A stretch of DNA of 9,257 bases from Bacteroidales bacterium. Lineage in GTDB: Bacteria; Bacteroidota; Bacteroidia; Bacteroidales; SMBSF39. Below the pieces are notes generated by a model. It saw nothing but the letters and a program-made list of their open reading frames with translations, was not told the DNA's origin and did no database searches. Shown here piece by piece: positions 1 to 6,484 of the stretch. The position numbers were made by a program, and so were the translations under genes. Each line of letters starts with the position of its first letter. Position 1 is the stretch's first letter. The stretch is from assembly GCA_021107685.1 (NCBI GenBank), contig JAIOSH010000417.1, positions 1-9,257 on the forward strand. Direction: 5' to 3'.

Positions 1-3000
1 GACCGTTCAAATGCTTTTAATAGAATAATTTCTTTAATTCTGGCTAAAATTGTTGATGAAAGCAAAGGTAATAATGAGGTTGCCGGTTTTCAAATAAAAC
101 CGGGAGTTGAAAGCCATGAGGAAGTATTGGAACGTCTGCAATCATTGTATTCAAAAGCAATGAAAGATTACTTGCAGGAAGATGTTATTGATTACACGAT
201 AGGAGATATAGAAAGGGAAATCAACAATTTCCCAAAACAATCAGCACAAGAAAATTTGTTGCGGATTTACAGGGAATTAAAATTTTATAGCAATAATGAA
301 TTTGCATTTAAAGAAATTTACAACGAGAAATTGTTTAATGAAAATGCAAAAGTTCTTGAAGAAATAATCAGGCTTTTTCAACCTTACAAATTCAAATACA
401 ATAAAAAGGCACAATTTCTCGGAGACTTTTTCGAGTTAATGCTTGAAACAGGTTATAAACAATCAGAAGGACAGTTTTTTACACCAACCCCCATTGCCCG
501 GTATATAATTTCTTCAATTCCATTAAACGAGATTATCCACAGAAAAATAGGAAATAAGGAAAAACGCTTTTTACCGACAGTAATTGACTTTGCTTGTGGC
601 AGTGGACACTTTTTAACTGAAGCCATTGAAGAAATACAGGAACTTATCCAAAATATTGACCCGATATATGAAAAAGAATACGATGTATTAAAGCATTATC
701 GTAATAATACTATTTGGGCAGGAGACTACATTTATGGAGTGGAAAAAGATTATCGTCTGGCACGTACAACCCAGGTAGCATGTTTTATGCACGGAGATGG
801 CGAGGCAAACATCATTTTTGGCGATGGTTTGGAAAAACACGAACGCTTGCAAAAAGACGGAACTTATGATGTTTTAATAGCTAATCCGCCATATACAATT
901 AAAGACTTTAAAAAACACTTGAATGTAAACCCGCAGGATTATGAGCTGTGGGAAAATCTTACAATTGACTCTGACGATATTGAAGTACTTTTTATTGAAC
1001 GAATGAAACAATTGCTTACAATCGGTGGTATGGCAGGAATTATTTTACCAAGTTCAATTCTATCTAATGCAGGTGTATATACAAAAGCAAGAGAAATAAT
1101 TTTAAAGCATTTTGAAATAATTGCCATTACCGAATTTGGCGGTATCACATTCGGAGCTACAAGCACCAACACTGTTACATTATTTTTGAAAAAAAGACAT
1201 AACGATTTTGTAAAAAATTGCGGATACATTGCCGATGATTTTATTTTAAACCAAAATGGCAGGGAACACGACTTTATAAATAGTGAGCAATTATTTAAAA
1301 ATTACGTATCCCTTCTCAATTTAGATTTTAAAGCATATAAATCATTTGTAAACAGAGAAGCAAACGAAGAAATTAAAGAAACCGAGTTTTATAAGAATTA
1401 TAATAATTGGTTTGAAGGTTTAACAGTAGTTAAAAAACATAAAAAGAAAAAAACATTTAATGATTTAAGTAAAGATGAGAAGGAAGCTCAACTTAAATCA
1501 ATGTTTTATGATTTTGTGCTTGAAATTGAAAGAGATAAGTTCTTTAACTTTTTGCTTACCCATAAATTAAAGAATAAGCAAATTAACGAAAAGCAAACCA
1601 AGAAATCATTTGTACCACAAAAAATCTTAATCGTAAAATCAGGTAGCGATAATGCCACACAAAAAGCATTTCTCGGTTATTCATTTAGCGACAGACGTGG
1701 ATACAAAGGCATTAATGTGAAACCAAGCAATAAAATGTATGACAATAAAAATCTTATAAATCCTGCAAAAGTTAACTCATACATTTATAAAGCATTTTTA
1801 AACCAGCCCATTCCTGAAATACACGAAGAACTAACAAAGCATTTAAAACAAGTAAACCTTGTTGATTGTATTAATTTTGAGAAGATTGATTTTGATAAAA
1901 GGATAAATACAAGTCCTGAAATAAAAAGGGAATTTGCCAGCAAATATTCTTTAATAGATTTAGAAAGAATTGCAAATATTGATAGTGGGACAAATGCACC
2001 ACAAGATTTAAAGTATTTTACTGATGGTAAGTATGCTTTTATTAGAGCTAATAATCTCAACTATCTGGATGACCAATCATACATAATTCCATTAACAGAA
2101 AATTTAATAAACGATTTAGCTGTTAAAGAATTAACGCTAAAAGAATTCCCAAAAGAAACTATTCTTTTTCCGAAGAGTGGGCAATCTGTAAATACTAATA
2201 ATATTGGTAGATTAAAAGAAAAATCTTTTGTAGTGAATCACCTTGCGAGTGTTTTTTGCAAAAATTTAATGTTAAATAAAATATTGTTTTACATTTTAAA
2301 AACATTTGGCATATCAAATTTTAAAAATGTAGAATCAGGTTATCCCACAATAAATTTATCTACAGTTAAAAAATATAGAGTACCCGATATCCCCGAAAAT
2401 ATTCAACAAAAAATCACAATTGAAATTGAAGCCATAGAAAATAAAGAAGAAAAGGCAAAGAACGATATTGAAGGAAATTACAATGAAGTTAAAAATATCA
2501 TAAATAAGTCTTTTACTGACTATGCTTTAGACTTAAGAATTTCTAACTCTTTTTATATTAATAATAACAGTATTGACCCTAAAAAGGAATATGGAGATAA
2601 CTTATTTACATACGTTGATATAGATAGTGTTGGAAAAGGAACAGGTAAAATAGAATTCACGCAAAAAATAAAAGGAATTGATGCTCCTTCAAGGGCAAAA
2701 CGAATAGCAGAAAATGAAACGGTAATAATTTCAACAGTAAGACCGTATCTAAAAGGCTTTGCTTTTATTGAAAAAGTTCCCGAACAAACGATTTTCTCAA
2801 CAGGCTTTGCTCTTATTAAATCAGAAAATGAAAAGGATTATAGTACAAAACTTTTGTATTACTATTTTATGTTCTCTGATAATTTAATGGAACAGATGAA
2901 AGTAAAGATGCCAAAATCATCTTACCCAAGTATCAATAAAGCAGATATTGATAGCTTTACAATCCCAAACATTCCTTTTCAAGAACAAATCAAACTTTTG

Positions 3001-3105
3001 AAGGAACTTAAAAAACTCGAAACTAAAATTGAAAAACTAGAACAATCCATTTCAAATACTGAAACAGAAAAAAAGGAAATTTTAAAAAAATATTTAGAAG
3101 AATAG
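1..3105 (+). CDS. Fused type I-like N6-adenine DNA methyltransferase-specificity protein (HsdM-HsdS fusion), 5' partial
   Basis: This protein should methylate adenine in a bipartite DNA site, using its own specificity domains. The frame is open from base 1 without a stop, so the N terminus lies outside the window; the TTG at 127 is internal, because the 42 codons before it already read like the helical N-terminal HsdM domain (NRIISLILAKIVDE, then QSLYSKAM). In the 1034 visible residues, GQFFTP is at 157-162, SAM-binding motif I (DFACGSGHF) at 196-204 and catalytic NPPY at 295-298. From about 649 to 838 comes a first HsdS-type target recognition domain with a helical spacer, and from about 839 a second, ending in a Glu/Lys-rich coiled coil. 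An M-S fusion is typical of type IIG/IIB-like or compact type I systems. Any nuclease would be in the missing N terminus or upstream; no PD-ExK or helicase motif is visible. The next gene starts 3 bp after the stop. Confidence 0.9.
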   Translation, partial: DRSNAFNRIISLILAKIVDESKGNNEVAGFQIKPGVESHEEVLERLQSLYSKAMKDYLQEDVIDYTIGDIEREINNFPKQSAQENLLRIYRELKFYSNNEFAFKEIYNEKLFNENAKVLEEIIRLFQPYKFKYNKKAQFLGDFFELMLETGYKQSEGQFFTPTPIARYIISSIPLNEIIHRKIGNKEKRFLPTVIDFACGSGHFLTEAIEEIQELIQNIDPIYEKEYDVLKHYRNNTIWAGDYIYGVEKDYRLARTTQVACFMHGDGEANIIFGDGLEKHERLQKDGTYDVLIANPPYTIKDFKKHLNVNPQDYELWENLTIDSDDIEVLFIERMKQLLTIGGMAGIILPSSILSNAGVYTKAREIILKHFEIIAITEFGGITFGATSTNTVTLFLKKRHNDFVKNCGYIADDFILNQNGREHDFINSEQLFKNYVSLLNLDFKAYKSFVNREANEEIKETEFYKNYNNWFEGLTVVKKHKKKKTFNDLSKDEKEAQLKSMFYDFVLEIERDKFFNFLLTHKLKNKQINEKQTKKSFVPQKILIVKSGSDNATQKAFLGYSFSDRRGYKGINVKPSNKMYDNKNLINPAKVNSYIYKAFLNQPIPEIHEELTKHLKQVNLVDCINFEKIDFDKRINTSPEIKREFASKYSLIDLERIANIDSGTNAPQDLKYFTDGKYAFIRANNLNYLDDQSYIIPLTENLINDLAVKELTLKEFPKETILFPKSGQSVNTNNIGRLKEKSFVVNHLASVFCKNLMLNKILFYILKTFGISNFKNVESGYPTINLSTVKKYRVPDIPENIQQKITIEIEAIENKEEKAKNDIEGNYNEVKNIINKSFTDYALDLRISNSFYINNNSIDPKKEYGDNLFTYVDIDSVGKGTGKIEFTQKIKGIDAPSRAKRIAENETVIISTVRPYLKGFAFIEKVPEQTIFSTGFALIKSENEKDYSTKLLYYYFMFSDNLMEQMKVKMPKSSYPSINKADIDSFTIPNIPFQEQIKLLKELKKLETKIEKLEQSISNTETEKKEILKKYLEE

Positions 3106-3108
3106 ATT

Positions 3109-3657
3109 ATGGCATTTTTTACCAAAAAACAATTTGAAAGTATTGCAAATTCAAAAGCAGGTTACAAAGGTTTGCAAGGTTTTGTAAACGAAGCAAGACA
3201 ATATTCAAGACGTTTATATACAACAAGTATTTTTCTTTCCCATGCACATACTGACAAATCAGTAGTAAAACAAGCCATTACTTTTTTTCGAACATTAGGA
3301 ATTGATGTTTATGTGGACTGGATGGACAAAACAATGCCCGAAAGACCAAACGGAGCAACTGCAAATAAAATTAAGTTAAAAATCATAGAAAATGATAAGT
3401 TTATTTTATTAGCAACAAATTCCGCAGTTAAATCAAAATGGTGCAACTGGGAAGTTGGTATTGGCGACACATATAAATACTTAAAGAAAAAATTAGCAAT
3501 ATTACCTTTAGCTGATAATAGTGGTCACTGGGAAGGGAACGAGTATTTACAAATTTATCCAAGTATTCAAGAGTTTACAACTCAATTAGGTAAAAATTTT
3601 TTTATTAAATATCCCGATGGTAGCATTGAACGCCTTAAACAATGGTTAAATAAATAA
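3109..3657 (+). CDS. TIR-domain protein, probable NAD-consuming or signal-producing enzyme
   Basis: This is a single-domain bacterial TIR protein of 182 residues. Beta-strand A is SIFLSHAHTDK (40-50), the BB-loop region is VYVDWMDKTMP (67-77), and WCNWEVGIGD (111-120) carries the conserved Trp-Glu, making Glu115 the candidate catalytic glutamate of TIR NAD+ hydrolases and cyclases. A 39-residue helical N-terminal extension precedes the domain; there is no signal peptide or membrane segment, so it should be cytoplasmic. Stand-alone TIR proteins in bacteria commonly serve antiphage defence, either depleting NAD+ or making an ADP-ribose-type signal for a partner effector (Thoeris logic). It lies 3 bp after the methyltransferase fusion and 4 bp before a membrane-protein gene, so co-expression is very likely. 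The ATG start has only an A-rich leader, usual for Bacteroidota. TIR assignment is strong; the reaction and partner are inferred. Confidence 0.88.
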   Translation: MAFFTKKQFESIANSKAGYKGLQGFVNEARQYSRRLYTTSIFLSHAHTDKSVVKQAITFFRTLGIDVYVDWMDKTMPERPNGATANKIKLKIIENDKFILLATNSAVKSKWCNWEVGIGDTYKYLKKKLAILPLADNSGHWEGNEYLQIYPSIQEFTTQLGKNFFIKYPDGSIERLKQWLNK

Positions 3658-3661
3658 AATC

Positions 3662-4090
3662 ATGGACAAAGAAATCATTCATAAAGAGATTGATTTAATT
3701 CAATCAGTAATAAACAGAATGGCAAATAATTCCTTTTTGCTTAAAGGATGGTTAATTTCGATTATTGCAGTTGTTTTGGCATTGTCAAAAGACAGCATTA
3801 TCTCAAAAAATAATTATGCAATTTTTATTATCCTGCTTTTACCTTCCCTTACATTTTGGTATTTGGATGCTTTCTTTTTACACAAAGAAAGATGCTATCG
3901 TAAACTATATGATTGGGTTATTGAAAACAGAAAAAATTGTGCTGATTATCTTTATAGTTTAAACTACAAAAGGTTTGAGAAAGAAGTTAAAAGCATTTTT
4001 AAAATTATGTTTTCCACAACTCTTATTGTCTTTTATGGTTTGCCCTTTCTTTTTCTAATTTCAATCATAATCTATAAATATTTCGGTTAA
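3662..4090 (+). CDS. Small three-helix membrane protein in the TIR operon, candidate effector
   Basis: This 142-residue protein has no signal peptide. It has an amphipathic N-terminal helix (about 1-25, including QSVINRMANNSF) and three hydrophobic stretches at about 27-42, 50-72 and 113-139. A charged cytoplasmic-looking segment (HKERCYRKLYDWVIENRK, 74-91) follows the second stretch. The signatures NSFLLKGW and FWYLDAFFLHKER resemble, from memory, small membrane proteins often found beside TIR or DUF1863 genes; I cannot give a family accession. In TIR systems such a protein could be the effector that damages or depolarises the inner membrane when triggered, but no macro, SLOG or other ligand-binding domain is visible, so this is inference. 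Its stop codon overlaps the next start by one base (TAATG), which points to translational coupling. Confidence 0.75.
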   Translation: MDKEIIHKEIDLIQSVINRMANNSFLLKGWLISIIAVVLALSKDSIISKNNYAIFIILLLPSLTFWYLDAFFLHKERCYRKLYDWVIENRKNCADYLYSLNYKRFEKEVKSIFKIMFSTTLIVFYGLPFLFLISIIIYKYFG

Positions 4091-4329
4091 TGGCTAAATA
4101 CGTGTTTTTCAGTTTCGATTATGATGATGTGAAAAATTTCAAGGTCAATATTGTCAGAAAGAGTTGGCTGCTAGGAAATAAAAAAGAATCTTTTATTGAT
4201 AGTTCAATTTGGGGAAAGTCAAAAACTAAAGGCTCAACTGGTGTATTAAAGGTTCACAAAAAGAATAGCTCAATTTATTACATTGGTTACATTTCTGAAT
4301 ATCATTTAAATAAAATATTCAAAAATTAG
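4090..4329 (+). pseudogene. ThsB-like (DUF1863) TIR-type protein, truncated
   Basis: The first ~50 residues (KYVFFSFDYDDVKNFKVNIV, then RKSWL and SSIWGKSKTKG) follow the N-terminal pattern of ThsB/DUF1863 TIR-like domains: a [VF]F[FI]SF strand, an R-x-S segment, then a S-x-W-x-x-x-K-x-K-G helix start. Members of the family are usually roughly twice or more this length, and the part that should carry the central strand and the Trp-x-x-[YW]-Glu motif is absent. The protein ends at 79 residues with NKIFKN. Neither of the other two forward frames restores a TIR core, so an internal or 3' deletion fits better than a frameshift. The start overlaps the previous stop by 1 bp and the frame is clean, so it may still be translated, as a remnant or as a mini-protein modulating its neighbours. 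It could instead be an unrelated small protein with a chance N-terminal resemblance. Confidence 0.55.
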
Positions 4330-4333
4330 TTTT

Positions 4334-4939
4334 TTAATTCTCAACTATTTCAAAAGAATTTACAATAAATTTTAATTCACAGATTTTTTTCTTGTAATCT
4401 TTGGTCTTATACACAGTTGTTTGTATTAAATAAATTTCATCGGTTTTATAGTTTTTAAGATAAAGCACAAGATTTATGAATTTACCGTAATCTTCATTTG
4501 TTTCAAACAAAACCCAGAACGAATCTTTATTTTTAAAATCCATTCTTCCTAAATCAATAATTTCAAATTTATTATCATTTATTATTGACTTAATTTCGCT
4601 TTTAAAATAAGTTGCCAATGAATCTGTTGAATTATAACCTGTTAAGGAAATTGACTGCAATAAATTAATGTTCTGCATTGCTTCAAAATTATTTGCAGCT
4701 ACTATTCCGTATAGAGAGTCAAAGTAATTTTCCTGAATATCCCAACTGTAAGGCACACTTATCATAAACTTATTATTAGGGTCGCCAAAAGTTATTAAAT
4801 CATTAAAATGATACCCTTCTGATTTGCAATTATTATAATATTCGGATAATTTGTAATTACAAATTCTATTTTTCCTGTCTTTACAGGCAGATAGTATTAA
4901 AACAATTGCAAGAAAGAAAAAAGCAATATTCTTATTCAT
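4334..4939 (-). CDS. Small lipoprotein, PsbP-like
   Basis: This 201-residue exported lipoprotein has a Lys-containing n-region, a hydrophobic core and the lipobox LSAC with the lipidated cysteine at residue 19. The mature part has three further cysteines (27, 38 and 187) and an alpha/beta sequence with FMISVPYSWDI (about 58-68), the 'sequence-P-x-x-W' strand typical of PsbP/Mog1-fold lipoproteins, and a final KFIVNSFEI strand. The function of such Bacteroidota PsbP-like lipoproteins is generally unknown; it should be anchored in the inner or outer membrane facing the periplasm. It begins 21 bp after the stop of rarA on the same strand, so it is probably the last gene of that transcript. Its stop lies 4 bp from the convergent stop of the TIR operon. 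The fold call is from pattern resemblance only. Confidence 0.78.
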   Translation of the reverse strand: MNKNIAFFFLAIVLILSACKDRKNRICNYKLSEYYNNCKSEGYHFNDLITFGDPNNKFMISVPYSWDIQENYFDSLYGIVAANNFEAMQNINLLQSISLTGYNSTDSLATYFKSEIKSIINDNKFEIIDLGRMDFKNKDSFWVLFETNEDYGKFINLVLYLKNYKTDEIYLIQTTVYKTKDYKKKICELKFIVNSFEIVEN

Positions 4940-4960
4940 TAAACTAAATTATTTAAAAGC

Positions 4961-6235
4961 CTAATAATTGTATTTATTTTTCCAAAAGAATTTTAATCTT
5001 GCTCTTAATTCATTTTCTTTTTTATTTTTTTGTGGCTCATAAAATTTTGTTCCCCTGATTTTTTCAGGTAAAAATTCCTGTTCTATAAAATTATTTTCGT
5101 AATTATGAGCATATTTATAATTTTTACCATATCCAATATCTTTCATTAATCTCGTCGGAGCATTCCTTATATGTAAAGGAACAGAAAGGTTGCCTGTTTT
5201 TCTTACAAGTTGCTGAGCATCATCAATTGCAACATAAGAAGCATTACTTTTAGGTGATGAAGCTAAATATATTACAGTTTGCGACAGAATTATTCTACAT
5301 TCGGGATAGCCAATAACATTAACAGCATCAAAGCAAGTTTGAGCCAGCAATAAGGCATTCGGATTAGCATTTCCAATATCTTCCGAAGCGAGAATAAGTA
5401 TCCTTCTGGCAATAAATTTAGGGTCTTCACCTGCTTCTATCATCCGTGCAAGCCAGTAAACAGCAGCATTAGGGTCGCTACCGCGAATGGATTTTATAAA
5501 TGCAGATATTACATCATAATGCATTTCACCCGATTTATCATAAATTGCAAGATTTTCCTGTATGACGTCTAAAGTTTTATCATTAGTTACACTGATAATT
5601 TTATTGGTTTTTATTTCAGAATGAACTATCAACTCCAAAGCATTTAACAATTTCCTGGCATCACCACCTGAAATCCTAAGTAATGCTTCATTTTCGACAA
5701 TTTTAATAGTAATATTTTTTTGTTTTTCAAGATGAGATTGAGCAATAGAAAGAATTTTTAAAAGTTCGGTTTTATTTAATTCCTTTAAAATATAAACCTG
5801 ACAACGAGACAACAAGGGGGATATTACTTCAAAAGAAGGATTTTCAGTAGTAGCCCCAATTAAAGTTACTATGCCCCGCTCTACTGCACCTAATAATGAA
5901 TCCTGCTGTGCTTTATTAAAACGGTGTATTTCATCAATAAATAAAATTGAATTATTTTCGCAGGATTGTGCTTTTGAAATAACTTCCCTTACATCCTTCA
6001 CCCCCGAACTTATGGCACTTAATGTATAAAAAGGATAATGCAGTTGCTCAGCAATTATGAATGCCAGGGTTGTTTTGCCAACACCCGGAGGTCCCCAGAA
6101 TATCATAGATGGTATATTACCTGATTCTATGGCTTTTCTGAGTATGGCTTTTTTACCTACTATATGCTCCTGTCCGATAAATTCATCCAATGTCTTGGGA
6201 CGTAATTGTTCGGCAAGTGGTGGAAGTGTTGTCAT
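4961..6235 (-). CDS. rarA: Replication-associated recombination protein A (AAA+ ATPase, RarA/MgsA/WRNIP1 family)
   Basis: RarA is a cytoplasmic clamp-loader-like AAA+ ATPase that acts at stalled replication forks and single-strand/double-strand junctions. This 424-residue protein has the full family layout. The N-terminal box is PLAEQLRPKTLDEFIGQ (6-22). Walker A is GPPGVGKTT (48-56), Walker B is LFIDEIH (98-104), sensor 1 is GATTEN (127-132), the arginine finger is in LLSRC (Arg144), and sensor 2 is in GGDARKLLNALE (190-201). The C-terminal half has the MgsA-type tetramerisation region (RGSDPNAAVYWLARM, then ASEDIGNANP). Length is normal. The ATG is fixed by the family's N-terminal motif starting five residues later. 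An array of 8-bp repeats begins at the base immediately upstream of the ATG, and no Bacteroidota -7 box is visible in the 249-bp spacer, so transcription may come from the upstream HD-domain gene or from a weak promoter. Confidence 0.96.
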   Translation of the reverse strand: MTTLPPLAEQLRPKTLDEFIGQEHIVGKKAILRKAIESGNIPSMIFWGPPGVGKTTLAFIIAEQLHYPFYTLSAISSGVKDVREVISKAQSCENNSILFIDEIHRFNKAQQDSLLGAVERGIVTLIGATTENPSFEVISPLLSRCQVYILKELNKTELLKILSIAQSHLEKQKNITIKIVENEALLRISGGDARKLLNALELIVHSEIKTNKIISVTNDKTLDVIQENLAIYDKSGEMHYDVISAFIKSIRGSDPNAAVYWLARMIEAGEDPKFIARRILILASEDIGNANPNALLLAQTCFDAVNVIGYPECRIILSQTVIYLASSPKSNASYVAIDDAQQLVRKTGNLSVPLHIRNAPTRLMKDIGYGKNYKYAHNYENNFIEQEFLPEKIRGTKFYEPQKNKKENELRARLKFFWKNKYNY

Positions 6236-6291
6236 TGTTAAATTGTTATATTGTTATATGGTTATATGGTTAAATTGTTATATGGTTAATT
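6236..6291. repeat. Tandem 8-bp repeat array (7 units, KGTTAWAT) abutting rarA
   Basis: Seven consecutive 8-bp units, TGTTAAAT, TGTTATAT, TGTTATAT, GGTTATAT, GGTTAAAT, TGTTATAT and GGTTAATT, start at the base directly upstream of the rarA ATG. The array therefore forms the entire proximal rarA leader (in mRNA sense, repeated ATATAACA-type units). Similar AT-rich octamer arrays are, from memory, common between genes in Bacteroidota. A second short array in the opposite orientation lies at 6395-6421. Confidence 0.8.
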
Positions 6292-6391
6292 TTTGGTTTG
6301 TGAAATGAATGAACTGATTTAACTCTTGTGGCAGTTTTTGAAGCTCTCCAAGAATATGATGATATTGTTCATCAGTAAGCAGCTTTTTCAT
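6278..6391 (-). pseudogene. 37-codon ORF, possible C-terminal remnant of a four-helix-bundle (S23-like) protein
   Basis: On the minus strand an ATG at 6391-6389 opens 37 codons (MKKLLTDEQYHHILGELQKL, then PQELNQFIHFTNQ) ending in TAA at 6280-6278. The piece reads like the last helix of Bacteroidota four-helix-bundle (S23 / 23S intervening-sequence) proteins, which end with a LLTxEQ...L..EL..LPx.LN.FI pattern. The other three helices are missing. It sits between two inverted octamer arrays, and its last codons run into the left array. It is most likely a fragment of a mobile or repeat-associated gene; it could also be a real small protein. The family link is from memory and weak. Confidence 0.4.
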
Positions 6392-6394
6392 AAA

Positions 6395-6421
6395 AACAAT
6401 TTAACAATTTAGCAATTTAAC
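6395..6421. repeat. Short octamer array (AACAATTT x3), inverted relative to the array at 6236-6291
   Basis: The units AACAATTT, AACAATTT and AGCAATTT are followed by a partial AAC. The reverse complement, AAATTGTT, is the phase-shifted unit of the array next to rarA, so the two arrays face each other and bracket the 37-codon ORF like degenerate terminal inverted repeats. Confidence 0.7.
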
Positions 6422-6431
6422 CCTGAAGGCA

Positions 6432-6474
6432 AACATTCAGCTATTTATACAGCTTACCTTAAACTGTGAATGCT
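6432..6474 (-). other. Imperfect inverted repeat downstream of the HD-domain gene
   Basis: AACATTCA (6432-6439) pairs with TGAATGCT (6467-6474) as an 8-bp stem with one G-U pair in minus-strand RNA. The loop is 27 nt and holds two AGCT palindromes. It lies 11 bp past the stop of the HD gene. No T-run follows on the minus strand, so it is a poor intrinsic terminator; it may be an mRNA 3'-end structure or chance. Confidence 0.25.
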
Positions 6475-6484
6475 TACATTTTAT

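Noticed and set aside
939..1229. 96-codon minus-strand ORF inside the methyltransferase gene
   Set aside because: It is antisense to the conserved methylase core, has no domain or start context, and its composition is that of the complement of a coding frame.
1438..1455. A-rich tract in the methyltransferase gene as a phase-variation switch
   Set aside because: The A runs are short and interrupted and encode ordinary Lys-rich sequence; nothing suggests slippage beyond general AT richness.
1785..2060. 91-codon minus-strand ORF over the first TRD
   Set aside because: It is antisense to a strongly supported coding region and shows no recognisable protein features.
3765..3962. 65-codon ORF overlapping the membrane-protein gene in another frame
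   Set aside because: The 142-residue frame has coherent helices and proper operon spacing; this one is a shadow.
4200..4329. Frameshift as the cause of the short ThsB-like ORF
   Set aside because: Reading both other forward frames gives early stops and no TIR-like continuation, so a deletion is more likely.
4315..4345. Terminator between the convergent genes
   Set aside because: Only a 5-bp A/T stem (AATTA with TAATT) is present; too weak to call.
6057..6308. 83-codon plus-strand ORF across the rarA start
   Set aside because: It is antisense to the rarA Walker A region and ends in translated octamer repeats.
6236..6421. CRISPR array
   Set aside because: Units are 8 bp, contiguous and without spacers; this is a simple tandem repeat, not CRISPR.
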